From: Bolinopsis microptera
Lineage: Eukaryota; Ctenophora; Tentaculata; Lobata; Bolinopsidae
Direction: 5' to 3'
Assembly (NCBI RefSeq): GCF_026151205.1
Contig: NW_026971785.1
Coordinates: 1 to 61,195, forward strand
Length of the DNA: 61,195 nucleotides
Positions 7,034-19,900 of the stretch are shown here, one piece after another. The notes beneath the pieces are model-generated. The model ran no database searches. It had not been told where the DNA came from and was given only the letters and a program-made list of their open reading frames with translations. A program made the position numbers and the translations under genes. The stretch's first letter is position 1; every line of letters begins with the position of its first letter.

Positions 7034-9290
7034 GAGAACTTTTTCGGGTTTTAAACCCTTGGGAAAAACTCCCGGCCTTTTGGCCCTAAATTAATAACAC
7101 CCATAAACTGTAGAAAAATTGGGTTTGAGAAAGAAAAAAGAAAATGTAAAACCCCGGGGAAACTGTTAACCCGGGCCCCCCTTTTCCCCCAGTTGCCTGA
7201 ATCCCCCTCACAAAAAAACCCGAAGTCCGCAAAATTTATCTACAAAGAATACAAAAAAAAGCCCTAAAAAAAAACCGTAAAACCCTGGGGAAAACAAATC
7301 CCTTCTTGGTAAATTTGTGAAAATAGCGGTGATAGTAAAAAGACCTGGGCCCCCTAAAAAATCTTTATAAGAAGGAAAAACCGGCCCCCGGCCCGGGGAA
7401 ATTTAAAAACCCCGCGTTCACCAAAAGAAAACCGTTAAGATAACAAATAAAAAGGACCCCTGGGAAAAAGGGAATTTCAATAAATATTTTTTTTTCCCTT
7501 TGCCCCCCCTGCCCCCCCCAATACCCTTCCCAAAATGATTTGGAAAAATTTAAAACATAAACAGTTTACCTATTTTCCTATGATTTTTCTACCGCTTTCA
7601 AACACTTCCAGCATTTACTTTCCTGACTGCACAACAGACGGGTTAGCTTTTTCATATCTGAATTTAAAAGAACGGAAGGAAAAGTGACATCCCGATTCAT
7701 GTAATTAAGAGCCTTAAAAATTATTTTACCCCCTTTACCCCAAAATTTATGTTAACGAATGTATAAAAGATGGCATATTTCCAGATGCCCTTAAAAAGTT
7801 GGAGGATTAGCCCCATTTCCCAAGAAAGATAACCGGGAAAACTCCTTAAAAATTTAATGACCTGTATCAACGCTAGCTGTTTTTGGAAAAATTTTATTTG
7901 AAAAGATTATATTCAATAGAAAATAAGCTTCTTTTTTTTCACGGGAACCCCCTTTTTATAAAAACCCCAGTACGGATTCAAAAAAATCATTTTCGCCCAG
8001 TTAGGGGCCCCTAAATTACTCAGGGGAACCACGTGGGAATCTTGCCTCAAAAAAAAAACAACCGTTCTTGGAATATTTTTTGGGATCCTTAGTAAAGGGG
8101 CCTTTGATACAATACCCAAAATAAAAAGTTCTGCATAAGTTAAAAAAATTGGGGGGGAACCCGTGGAATTGCAAAATAATTTAGCAATTTTTACCGGGTT
8201 CGAACAGATCCCCAGTATGTCTGGGTTTTATTAGGGGGGAAAAAATCCAAAAGGAACTTTCCAGTAGTCTTGGGGCCGCGGGGAGCGTTTTTGGGCCCCC
8301 TTATTTTTTGTTTTTTATTTTAAAATAAACATCCGTAACTCATCAATTATGGGAAAAAGTTTTCCCCTATTTTGCCCGACGACCAAAACCCATTTTTTAT
8401 AGAAGACACATGTGCCCAAAAAGGACTATACAAAAAAGGAAAATTAAATTTTCCCCTACCCTTTTTGTAAAAATTTGGGGGAAATAAACTTATTACTTTT
8501 TAACATTAAGAAATGTTGTTTTATTCATTTTAAACCCTCACGGGCCCCCAAAGAGGGAAGAAAGAAAATAAACGAGAAATATTTAACTTTAAAAAATTTG
8601 TTTTTAAAAAAGGTTCAAGAAGCTAAATTTCTAGGCTTTAAATTATTGCCCGACCAACTTAACGGGAAAATTCACCTACCCCGGGGGTCATTTTAACTAA
8701 AAATTTAAATGCGAAATTTGGGGAAAGGGTGGGGCAGTACGAACATTGCCCAAAGAGCAGTATTTAAGGATTTTTTAATCATACTCTTTTTGAATCCCCT
8801 TTAGGTTTGGAATATCTTTTGGGGGGTTTGGTTTTTAGCAAAAACCCGGACTTTTAAACCCTATCTTTAAAAAACAAAAAAAAATGTATAAAAATTTTCT
8901 GTTTGGGGTTTAGAGAAGCTTACCTAGAAAAGTTTAAAAGGTGCCAAACCCGACCTGTTGAAAAGGGAAAAAGCGGGGGTGGACTTTTACCAAAAAAAAC
9001 ACCAACCCCTTTGGGTTTAAAAACCCACGGGTTTTGGGTTGAGGTTTTCCCAAAATTTCGGGTACAAAGGTTACACTTGCTTTTTAGAATTTATTAAAAA
9101 ATTAAATATGTTAGGGGAACCTTTAAACCCTTTTGGACTCATAAATTTAACAGGTCACCACGCAAAGAGGATTATTTCTTTACATCACAACCACCCTCAA
9201 AAATTTTTAATTACCAATCATCCTACAGGTGGAACAGCTGTCGACAAACATAAAGTAGATATTTTTAAATTTCCCCGACAAAGGGTTTAA
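7034..9290 (+). pseudogene. LINE ORF2, reverse transcriptase part, frame-broken
   Basis: RT motifs occur in the expected order on one strand but in different frames: VNECIKDGIFPDALK (7751-7795), DNREN (7828-7842), FGKILFEKIIFN (7882-7917), QYGFKK (7968-7985), motif A with AFDTIP (8082-8127, catalytic Asp at 8106-8108), an NRSQYV-like block (about 8202-8220, one extra C), motif B with GSVFGP (8272-8310), the FADD catalytic motif with one extra C (about 8371-8390), and an intact 73-codon thumb stretch (8475-8696) with NIKKCCFIHF and AKFLGFKL. LFESPL-like sequence follows near 8790 and HAKRIIS-like sequence near 9155. Most breaks sit at homopolymers and vanish if one base is dropped or added, so they look like sequencing error rather than decay. 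Real mutations cannot be excluded. Confidence 0.75.
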
Positions 9291-11040
9291 GATTATATTG
9301 AAAATTGCCTTTACGAGAATTGCAATTAAGCATGATCACTTGTTTGGTGTGAGCTTAATTTTGCCACAAATGGGGTTTAAAAGTTTTTGATTTATGTGAA
9401 GAAATAAATTTGGAACCAAAAATATTTTTCCCATCCCATTAACCATGCACTCCAACCAAAAACATTACTTACACCTTACCCACAAATGATTTTTTATTAT
9501 ATCCCAAAAAACCACCTATTTAACCCCGAGCAATCGCACTGTAAACCTTTTGTTTCCGTACACTCAAAATTTTGGAAATATTTCAAGGCTTGTTATAAAA
9601 TTTTTACACTTACACTCATTTGTACCCCATTTGTTAACTAGTTTTACACACGGGGTAAAAACCCGGTTTACGTTTTTTTAAACACTGGGGGAAATTTAAA
9701 GGGGGAATTTTATTTTCTTTTGGCCCGGTTTTTCTTTGGGGTTTTGGTTACAACATTTAAAAAACGTTTCCCCCGGTGGGAAAAATATTTAACCCTTGCC
9801 CCCCGCGGTCAAAAAATTCTTTTTCTTAAAAAACTCTTTCTTTCCAAGCCCCGAAATTAAACCCCCCCACACCAACGGATTTTTGAAATTGCCCGAAAAA
9901 ACCTTAAACCCCGGTTTTTAAAAAAAGTAGGGGCCCGGATCTTAACTTGTTTTTTGGATTTTTGTTTTAAATAATTTTTTTTAAATTTTGGGAAAAAGGT
10001 GAAAAGAAAAACCCGGGGTAAGATTAACTGGAATAAAAGTTTTGGGAGGGGGAAAAGGAAACCCTTGGGCCAGCACTTTGGTTTTCCCTTTTCCAAAAAC
10101 TTAAAGGCCCTTTGTTTAAAATTGGCACAAAAAACAATAAGATTTAATTTGGGGGGTTAAAAAATTTCAATCCCCAATTTAAAAATCTTGGGAATATTTT
10201 TAATTTTTTGTTTTTTTAAGCGGCCCCAAAAAAAAAAGCCCTGCCGTTTTTTTAACCTTTTTCAAAAATCCCCGGGGATTTTTCCCTTTTTTAAAAATTT
10301 TGGGGCCTTTGGGTTTAAAAATTTTTAAGTTTAAAAAAAAATTTTTTTGCCCGGAAAACCTTTCCTTTTTTTTTTTCGAAAACCCAAAATCCAAAAAATT
10401 TAAAACGGGGAAAAAACCCTTAAATTACAAGGAAAATTTAATTTAAAATTAAAAAAATTGGTTAATAAATTTTAGTTAAAAGGGGCCAAATTTTGGTTGG
10501 GGGAAAGGATGTTTTTTTAATAAAAATTCCCGAAAATAAACGTTTTTTTTTTATTTGAACTTTGAAAAAAATTTTAAAAATTATTTTAATTTTTACCGTT
10601 ATTGGTTTTTGGGTTTTTTTAAAAAATTTGGGGTAATGGGGGGTGGGAATTTTGTTTTAAAATTGGTAAAAAAAGGCGGTTTAACTTCCTTCCCCCTTTC
10701 GGCAAATTTTGAAATTATTAAAAAGGGGTTTCCGGGAAAATTTATGACAAAAATTGCCAAATAAAAGGGGGTTTAAAGGTTAAAGATATAATTTTTTTGA
10801 AATTTTTGTAAAGGTTTTAGTCCCCCCTTTTCAAAAAAATTTAGGTTGTTCCAAAGGCTAGGGCCAAAAATAAAAAAAAAAATAAAGCCGGTAAAAAAAA
10901 GGCCCCCTTGTGGCCCCCCCCTTTTCCTTTCTTTTTTTTTCACCCTTAAGGTCCCAAATTTTTGGGGGGTTTAAAAAACCCCTTTTTTCCCCCCAAATAA
11001 AAAAATTTGAACGTTACAAAAATTTTAGTTTTTTTTAAAT
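9291..11040. other. noisy sequence after the LINE, no gene seen
   Basis: Homopolymer-inflated sequence. The LINE 3' end is presumably within the first few hundred bases; weak C-terminal-like text (a possible KFWKYF near 9570) is not enough to place it. No supportable gene, RNA or repeat was found. Frames here (for example 9857-10096 minus and 10200-10394 minus) are rich in K, F, P and G, as expected from runs. Confidence 0.6.
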
Positions 11041-13470
11041 TGGAAGAGGGGGTTTTTTTTTTTATTAGAAAAGGGAAAAAAGTTTTTTTTAAAATAATTT
11101 TTTTACGGGGGGTTTTTTAAAGGTTTTGAGGCCTGGGTTTTTTAAGAAAAATTTTAAGGTTTTTTTGGTTAGGGGTTTGGAAAGTAGGGGTTTTTTTTAA
11201 AGGTTTTTTTTTAAATTTTTAATTGTTGATTTTAAATTTTTATTTTAATTTTTTTAAAAAACGGGAAGGTTTTTTTGTTTTTTTAATTTTTTTGGAATTT
11301 TTTTTAAAGTTTTTATTTTTTAATTAATTTTTAAAGGGGGGGATGGTTTTGGTTTTAGGTTTTTTTTAAAATTTTTTTAATTTTTTAAAATTTTTTTTTT
11401 AAATTTAGAAAAAACCAAAAAACAAGGGGTTTTTTTTAGTTTTTTTAAATTTAAAAAGATTTTTTTTTTGGTTTTTTTTTTTTTAATTTTTTTTCTTTTT
11501 TTTAAATTTTTTTTTTAAAAGTTTAAAGGTTTGTTTTTAAAATTTTTGGGAAAAAAGGGTTTTTTTTTTTTGGGGGGATTTTTATTAAAAGTTTTTAATT
11601 TTTTTTAATAAGTGAATTTTTTTTAAATTTTTTTTAGTATTTTTTGAATTTTTTTGTTTTTTAAAATTTTTTAAATTTTTTTTTTTTTTAAAAAGGGTTT
11701 GGGGTTTTTTTTTAAAATTTTTAATTTTTTTTTATTAGGGCATTGTTAAAAATAAAGGGTTTTTTTAAAATTTTAATTTGTTTTTTTAATAAATTTTTTT
11801 TTTTTTTTTAAAAAAAATTAAAATTTTAAAAAATTTTTTTTTTTAATAAGGTGTTTTTTGGTTTTGTTTAAAGGTTGGGAAAATTTGTTTTTGGAAAAAA
11901 ATTTTGGGGTTTTTTTGGGAGAGGATGGGTTTTTAAAATTTTTTTTTTAAAAAGGGGGTTTTTTTTTAGGGGTTTTTTAAAATTTTTTTTAGAAGAAAAA
12001 AGGGGTTATTTTTTAAATTTTTTAGTAAAGCGGTAAATTTTTTTAAAATTTTTAGAATTTTTAAAAGTGGGTAGGTTTTAAGAAAAAAAAAAGATTATTT
12101 TGTTTTTTTTTTTTTTTTGGGGGGTTTTTTTTTTGGAAATTTTTTTGGGAGTTTTTTTTTTTTTTTTTTGGTTTTTGGGGGGGAAAGATTTTTGTTTTTT
12201 TTAAAATTTTTTTTAAATTTTTAATTTTTTGGGGGGGTTTTGGAAATTTGGGTTGGTTTTTTGTTAATTTTTAAAATTTTTGGAATATTGAAATTTTAGA
12301 TTTTTTAAATGAAATTTGGTTTTGGTTTTTTTTTATTTGGAAAGGTATTTAAAAATTTTGTTTTTGAAGAAAAATTAAAATTTTTTTGGGAGGGTTTTGT
12401 TTTTGGTTTTTTTTTTAAAATAGAAAAGAATTTTTATTTGAAAGGTAAATTTTATAAAATTTTTTTTTAGGAAATTTTGGGTTGGAATTTTTTTGAGGAG
12501 GAAAAAATAGGGGTTTAAAATTTTTAATTTTTAAAAGTTTTTATGAGGAATTTTTTTAATAATTTTTTTGTTTTTAAAGTTTTAGAGGAATTTTTTTAAT
12601 TTTAAAATTTTTGGTTTTTAAGGGGTTTAGGGGTTTGGGGGGTTTGGGATGTTTGGGGGAAATTTATTTTTGTTTTGAAATTTTTAATTAAAGAGAAGAA
12701 GGGGGAAAAGAAGAAAAATTTTTTTTGTTTTTTAAAAGAAATTTTTTTTATAAAGTTTTTATGAAGGTTTTAATTTTTTTGTTTTTAATTTTTTTGAAAA
12801 GGAGAGAGTTTTTTTTTTAAATGATTGAAAAATTTTTATTTATTTGTTTTTAAGGGTTTTTTTATTTTGGATGAAAATTTTTTGGTCCCTTTTTTTGGGT
12901 TGGAAATTTTTGTTGTTTTTAGTAGGTTGGTTTTTAAGGAGGGGTTAAAATAAATTGTTTTTAATTTTTGTTGAAGGAAAAATTTGTTTTTCCTGGGGGT
13001 TTTGGGTAGGTTTTTTTTTTTTAAGAATTTATTTAATGGGGTTAAATTTTTTTAAAATTGGAAATTTTTTTTTTTTTAAAAATTTTAGAGGTTTTTTTTT
13101 ATTTTTTTAAAAATTTTTTTTAAAATTGAGGTATTTAAAGGATGTTTTTTTTAAAATTTTGGGGGGGGGTTTTTTTAATTTAATTTTTTGGGAAAATTTT
13201 TTAAGGTTTTTTTTAATATTTTAAAAATTTTTTTTTTTGGTTTTTTCGGTTAAAAGTTTAAAAATTTTTAAATTTTTTTTATTTTTTTGGAAAGAATTTT
13301 GTTTTTTTTTTTTGGGTGGGGTTTTTTTTTAAAGTTTTTTTTGGGTAAAATTTAAATTTTGTTTTTGTTTTATTTGGTTTTTTTTAGTTTGTTTTTTTTT
13401 GGTTGGTTTTGAAATGAAATTTATTTGATATTGGGTTTTTAAATTTTAGTTTTGATAAATAGTTGTAAAA
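11041..13470 (+). other. 2.4 kb tract almost devoid of cytosine
   Basis: The plus strand contains only about sixteen C bases in about 2,430, and none between about 12,032 and 12,884. G remains frequent, often in runs, and T dominates, with A and T homopolymers throughout. The tract ends abruptly near 13,470, where C returns to normal. No gene or clear repeat unit is visible. The pattern could be an extreme strand-asymmetric composition, C-to-T conversion, or a base-calling or consensus failure. Confidence 0.8.
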
Positions 13471-13490
13471 CCTTTGCTTTATTTTGACAG

Positions 13491-13960
13491 TTCGGTGCAC
13501 CCCGGCCAGTGGTGCATTGCACCGATTTAGCAAAGAAAATCTAGTTGCGAGAAATTTTTTTTTTGGGATGCGGGGCCCCGCTTTTCAGTTTTGGGTTAGT
13601 GCTTTCGGGGCCCTTTAACGTTACTGGGCGGCGCTCACCCTGCCCATTCCCCCAAATTCCCCAATTTGAGGGATTATAAATTTTAAAATTTATAGTTTTT
13701 ATACGTGGGTGCCCCCACTTTTTCGTTAAATTTTATTTAGAGTTTCTACGTTTACAGGGGGACCCGCGCATTTCTTTGCGCGGGGGTCATATTTGTTTTT
13801 CAGGGTTGTGACACCCACGGTCGTTTTACCCCACCGGGGCTTTTTCACTCTTTGGGTCTTTTTTCCCCCCGGGGGCGTTTCACCCCGGCGTTTTCACCCA
13901 CGGTCTTTTTCCTGGGGTGGACAAATTCCGGGGGGAGCCGCGCATTTTCGGGTGCGCGGG
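13491..13960. repeat. cluster of GC-rich hairpins and a short direct repeat
   Basis: Three inverted repeats occur in 470 bases. GGTGCA-T-TGCACC is at 13511-13523, with an upstream CGGTGCA at 13493. GACCCGCGCA (13761-13770) pairs with TGCGCGGGGGTC (13777-13788), apart from two extra G. CCGCGCA (13938-13944) pairs with TGCGCGG (13953-13959). The last two share the CCGCGCA-T-rich loop-TGCGCGG design. CACCCACGGTC is repeated directly at 13812-13822 and 13895-13905. Function is unknown; this could be part of a transposon end or a minisatellite. Confidence 0.5.
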
Positions 13961-16900
13961 GGGTTTTTTTAAAGGGTATGACAAGGTCATACAACGGGGA
14001 AACAAAAATTTAGTATTTTTAAATTTAAATATTTTAAATAAAAATACCCTGGGGGCCCCCAGGTAAAGCAAAAAAGCTAACCCCCAATGCGCAGGGGCTC
14101 GTGGTTGTAAAAACATAAAAAATCTTCATTTTTGGGGGTGTTTGGCCCGGTTCGAGCAAGAAATTAAATTTCAGAAAGTTAGGTAATTGCCAAATTATTT
14201 TAAATATATCTTGCCTTTTGCTCATTTGGAAAAATTTTCTGGGCGACGTTCAGCCTTCATTCCACTTTATACGGTTCAGTCGGTTTATGAACATTTTTTT
14301 TTGGGGGGTTCCCCGGGGAAAAGGAAATAAATCACCTATTTGTATTTTGCTGCGGATACTTTCATATTAAAAATGTGTTTTTCCCAAACCCAAAGTCACT
14401 TTTTTTTGAAGGTAGTTTTTTTTGAATAAAAAAATTTTTTTAAGTGCTCAACAATTTTGGGATAAAAATTTTTATCAACTGTTAAGCACTTTGAAATGAT
14501 ACAAAGTTCCGGGGTAAAAAACTTTTGGTTTAGTTTTTTTGCTGTTTTAGTTATTTTCTGTATAGTTTAAAAAAATTTTTTGAAATGTTCGGGGTTAATT
14601 TTATAAACATTTTTCTTACTTTTGGAATAAAAAAAAATTAACATAACACCCCCCTTTTTGCTCATGTGTTTCCCACATCCCCCTTTTGGGGCTAAAGCAT
14701 AAAGACAGGTTTTTGTGAAAAATTACATTGGTTTTTCTGTTCATTGAAATAAAATTTTTGCTGTTGTCTGTGAATCAAGTTCAATATTTAAAAACAGTTT
14801 GTCTTTTTTTTGGGCTTATTTTTGTAAAAAAAACCGATGGTTTCCAACAGTTCTATTTCCCCACTGCTTTTTTCCTTGTTTCAATTTAATCAAAAAATTC
14901 ATCTACAAATTTTCCTTTAAAAGCAGGGATCGAGCATACCCAAACCGTAGATCATGTTTATCAAAAATTTAATTGTATCTCAACCCTTAAGTTTTAAAAT
15001 TAAAGTGAAAAACCCTTCTCCCATTCCCAACTTGCAGGGGGGTTTTTGACATAATGGGATCTTCCGCTACAAATTGGCTTTCCCTTGGGGGCTAGGATGG
15101 AGGAAATGGGAGAGGGTAGTCATAATTTTTTTTTTGGGGGTTTTTTGGGATGTTTCTTTTTCGACACAAGTTCTTTCATGAGGAGGCTAGGGAGTAGCCA
15201 TTAGTGTTTTTTAGTTTTTTATGCCTTAAGTTGATTTGACATGGGTGTCGGGAAAACCATTTTGTTAAAGTCCGTCTTTCAACAAGTTAAAACTGCATTA
15301 TAGAAAAATGGGAAGGGGTTTAATCCAACAGTTAGATACTTTGGGGGCTTGTTTCCGATAGTGAGAGTGGACTGATAGTTTTTCTTCCAGAAATTTTTGT
15401 TTCCTTCGGGGGGTTATTTTTTTAAACACACCACACTTTAAACAACTTTAAAAATTTTAAAGTCTCTTCTTTATTACAGTTGGTAAGAAAACTTCAAAAA
15501 AATGTTTAGTTTGCAAACTTCGACTGCATTTAAAAAAATTTTTATCTTTCCAAAAAAGCCTTATTACAAATTAAAAAATTTTTAAACTAGCTGGTTTTTT
15601 TTCCCAAACTAAGGTCTTTCCCAAATTTTTCCATCACAGGGTGTCAAACATTGTCTTATTAAAACCAAATTTTAGAGCTAAATTTTAAACCCAGTATTTT
15701 GTTTTTTTCTTGGTTTGGGGTTCCCCCTTGGGTCATATTTTGAAAATTTCCGGGGCCCCTTTTTGGGTAAGAATCTGGTTTCCCGGGGGAAGGGAATTTA
15801 AAAGTTTGGGGTCCAAAATTTTTCACCCATCTTGGCAATATAAATTTTAAATTTTTTATTGTGCAAAAATTTTGTTAAATCATCATTCTAAAATTTTTCA
15901 TCTGGTCAACAGTGATGGTTTTTAGGTTTCCTCATCAAAGGGTTTTTTAATAAATTTATTTATTAAGTTTTTAAAATGCCCAGGGAATTTTTAACCCAAA
16001 CGATTCACATTTATTTTTTGCCCAATTTGTGCCCCATTTAACTATTTTTGGGGGGGCCCATTGGAATTTTTCGATTGAAAAATTTTTTTTAAAAAGAACT
16101 TTAAATTTTAATTTACTACTCAATTTCCCTTGGAAAAATTTATTAAAGGTTCAAATTTTACTACAATAAACCCCTTAAAAAAGGCAAAAGAACCATCCAT
16201 TGATTGATAAATCAGTCAATTTTGTTGTTTTCAAAATATTGCGTGGATATGGGGCCTACGGGGGGTGGTTTAAGCCCGGGAAATTTCTTTTTTTAAAAAA
16301 TACAGAGAATATTCATAAATTGGGTTTTTTTTTGGGTTTCCTTTCTATATTTTTGCACCTATTTTTTAAATTAATATGGGGCTTTAGTCGATTTTATTAC
16401 AAAAAAAATAGTAATTGAAAATTTTTTGTCGTTTAAATGAAATGCTACTATTTTTTAAAATTTAACATTTTTTTTGGGGGGAAAAAAGATTAATTCATTA
16501 GTATTTTCAATTGATTTAAACCCTTTTACACTTACAATTCAATTTAAAGTTTTTACACTTATATTTTGCTGAGACACAGTTTGGGGCTATGGGAAAAATA
16601 TTTTTCGTTAAAACTCTTTAAACCGGGCCATTGAAAATGATAATTTAGACATCAACTCAGATGAAATGATTAAAATATTTAAAAAAAAAAGCTCCAAAAA
16701 AACCTGATATGTGGTTTTGACCCGGGGTTCACCCAATGTCCTTTTCTTGTATCGTACATGCCCCCATCCCCTTTGTAGGGGAAATACTTCCCTGTTCCCA
16801 AAATTTATTGCTTTTTTCCAAGTTTTATGAGTGTTTTTACAAAATGGTTCGTTTCCCCCCAGAAACGCTCTTAAAAATAGTTGCTGTAAAAAAACCCAAA

Positions 16901-19900
16901 AATTGGCTTTTTAGTTCTGTTTTTAAATTAAACCTAATTAAAAGTGATGACGAGAACAAAAAAAGGGATTACCCGCATGGCCCACGGGGGTTTATTTGGA
17001 CAAGCTTGCTTGATTCTGAGCGAGTTTAAAAAAACCGTTTAAATTGGATCCCTTAAAAAAGCCCTTGCTTTCATAATTTTCAGATGATATCCGGGGTCTT
17101 GCTTGTGCAGTGCAGGGGCGTCAAAGGGGAATCCCCCGGCTGGGGTTTTTTTGTCCTTAATTGAAAGTGTTTGCGGTTGGGTTTGGGGTGGGGGTTTGGG
17201 GGGAGGGGGTTTTTTGTTTTCCCGGTCTCGGGCTCACTCAATTTAAGTTTCCTGGGTTTAGTTTCTTGGGGGTCATTGTCCCCCTTCCCTTAAAGCCATG
17301 GGGGGGCCGTCCCAAAAATTTTTTTTCCCCTTTTTTGTCCCTTTTCCACTTTGGGGGCTGTTTTTTGTTGCTTTATTTACCAACAAAAAACCCACTTGTT
17401 TCCCACAATATCCCCCCCATTTTAACCTGCCTTTACAGTTTTGTTTAGATCAAACAATAGGGTTTTGGGTTTAGAATTTTTTTTATTTTTCTTGCCCCTT
17501 TTTTTTGGGGGCATAGTGGGTTTGTTTACCAACAAAGAAACCCCCGGCCCCGTTTTTTCCACCCTTTTACCCCCCAGCCCCAACTTTTAAATTTTGATCA
17601 ATTCTTGTTTAGAGGAGAATTTTTATTGTTTTAGCCCAAAATTTTTGTTGTTTCTAGACGAATGTAAAAAATGTTAGTCGTCCTAAACTTGGTAAATTTT
17701 TGTAAACTGGCTGCTGTTTTAAAATTTGATTAAACTTTAAGGTAAACATGATATTCTTTTTACTGGGGCTCAAAGCCAATACTAGTGACTACCCGGATAT
17801 CTGATCTAAAATCTCCGGGGGTTTTGGGGGACAAAATTCTTCTTTCTTCCCCAAACCCCTTGTAATTTAAAAAACCTGCCAATTAATAATTGTTGAATTA
17901 CGATGGGGTTTTCAATAGGGAGTATGGCACCGGGAAAAGGATTGGCCCCACTCTGGAAACGAACAAAATTTGGGTTTTTTAAATAATGTTTTGTCGGGGT
18001 GGTTTGTTTTGTCAAACTAGACACTCCCCGGGCCACGGACGTAGGCCCTGCGGGGCCCCCTTTTTAAAATTTTAAAAGTGGTTTAACCCATCCGGCAAGC
18101 CCTTTCATCGCATTATTTTTCGTGATTTCGGTGTGAAAAAAGGGAACTTTTACGGAATTTTTTGCCCCGGGAAATTTATCTTGAAGCCCGCGAATTTGTA
18201 GAATATAAAGAAATATTGTTTGAAAGCCCCCTAAGTAAGGAAAAAAGTATGGGGTGGTTCCCTTTTTGTTACACTGGCCCGTGTATTTTTTAATACTTAA
18301 AAAGGAACCCCTGGACTCATGGTTTCAGCAAGGTTGGGCCCGTTTTGTTGTATTTTAAGGGGGGCTCCCCAAAAAAGGGCGGTTTTTCCTATCTTTCAAG
18401 GGTTGGGCCCGACATTTTTAAAAACTTTGAGTTGGCTCCAAGGCGTGATTTGGGATTTTTTACGTTATGAGAAACCCCCTTTATCAGGGGGTTTTCGGAA
18501 GGGGGTTTTTCTTTAAAAATTTATTTAATATTGGCTTTGGGGTTTTAAAACTTCTCTACCTTCAAATTAAGGGAAATGAGTGGGGGGGGCCAGGGAAATA
18601 TCCAATTTTGGGGGGTTTGGTCAATTTGAAATCCCACTTTTTTAGGGATTTATTTCCCCGGGGGGCAACCCCTTTTCTAAAAATCGTCAAAATTTTTGTT
18701 TATCGGGGAGCCGGGAAAAAAGATAGGGGGGAAAGTAGCCTTTTAAATCCTCCCAAATTTTGGGGGTTTTTTAGGAAAAACGTTAAAATTGTGGGGAGGG
18801 TGGGGAAGGGAAGTGGGGCCTTTCCCCCCCTTTTCTTGGTCCCTTTTTTGGGTTTAAGTAAAATTTTAAATTTCTGAATTGATTTTTGTTTGAAATTGAA
18901 TTAACCGGCTTTGAGGATTTTTTCCCCTGATTGGGGGGGGAAATAAACATACCGGGGGGCCGTATCTTTAAGGGGGGGGAAAAATTCCCTCACACCCAGC
19001 ATACCAAATATTTCGATCCGGTTTTCATGGGGGGGGGAAAACTTTACCAGATATAAGGGAGGTATTTTGGGAAAGGGGCTGGTTCAAGGGGTTTTTTGGG
19101 GCCTTTTTATACACGGGGGGTTAAAATTAGGGTGGGATAAGCGCGGGATCCCCCTCCCCAAAAGGGGCTTATAAAAATCCCTTTTTTAAAAATGGTAAAA
19201 CCCCTCCCCCTAATCGGAAAAAAATTTTTCCACGGGGTGCTCCCAACCCCTAAATATAAATTTTTTTACCTTTAACGCTTGAAAACCCATAGATGGCCCC
19301 CAAAATTTGCAAAAGGGACATTTTGGTGGAGACCTTCTTTTTAAAAAACTTTTATTTAAAAAATTTTAAAAAGTTCCCTTTTTTAAATTTGAAAAATTTG
19401 AGGGGGGCTGTTCAATATCATTTTAAAAAAAAAAGGATGTTGTGCGGAATAATTTTAAAAGGGGGGAGGGGGATGTTTTTTGCGAAATGGTTGTCGCATT
19501 GCCCCAGAATTTGGACAAATTAATCGAGAAGAAGTGGGGTTTACCCCGTAGTTTAAATGGAAAACCGGGAAAGTGGGCCCCTTTCCCCGTTTTTTTTTAA
19601 GGGGGTTTAAAAAAAGCCACCCCCCTTTATTCTTGCATTTTCTTTTCATCGGGATTCTTCAAGGTTTTTTTTTGGCAGGAGTTGTGGTTTTTCTGGGTGG
19701 AGTGGATTTAGGGGTTTTTAAATGTAAGGGTGAGGGAAGGAACGAAATTTGAAATTAGGCTTTTCAAAATCCCCCGAAAAATCCCCCCCAAATTCCTTAC
19801 TAAAATGCTCTATTAAGTTGGGGGTCACTCTGACCCAATTTTTTCAATTTCAAAAAGCGATTTTCAGTACCTCTCTCTCTTCTTTTTGGGGAATTTCAGT

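Larger units (their letters stand above)
3783..9290 (+). mobile_element. CR1-like non-LTR retrotransposon (LINE)
   Basis: Two overlapping frames followed by reverse-transcriptase motifs on the same strand define a LINE: ORF1 (PHD, AlkB-like, SGNH esterase), then ORF2 (PHD, APE endonuclease, reverse transcriptase). PHD and esterase domains in ORF1 are known from CR1-clade elements, and APE plus RT in ORF2 is standard for them. The 5' boundary is uncertain: no AUG precedes the first PHD finger, so the copy may be truncated near 3783. The 3' boundary is lost in noisy sequence; RT-like remnants are followed to about 9290, and no 3' tail repeat or target-site duplication is visible. From about 7,020 the frame is broken repeatedly, mainly by sequence error. 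Confidence 0.85.

Noticed and set aside
7913-8119. 68-codon minus-strand frame
   Set aside because: It is the antisense shadow of the LINE RT region that contains QYGF and AFDTIP on the plus strand.
8196-8205. GGTTCGAAC, a tRNA T-loop-like sequence
   Set aside because: No matching acceptor, D or anticodon arms. The stretch fits the LINE reverse transcriptase between motifs A and B.
18467-18877. 136-codon plus-strand frame
   Set aside because: It is the longest frame of its region, but it is built from runs of G, T and A (Gly/Phe/Lys rich) without any motif.
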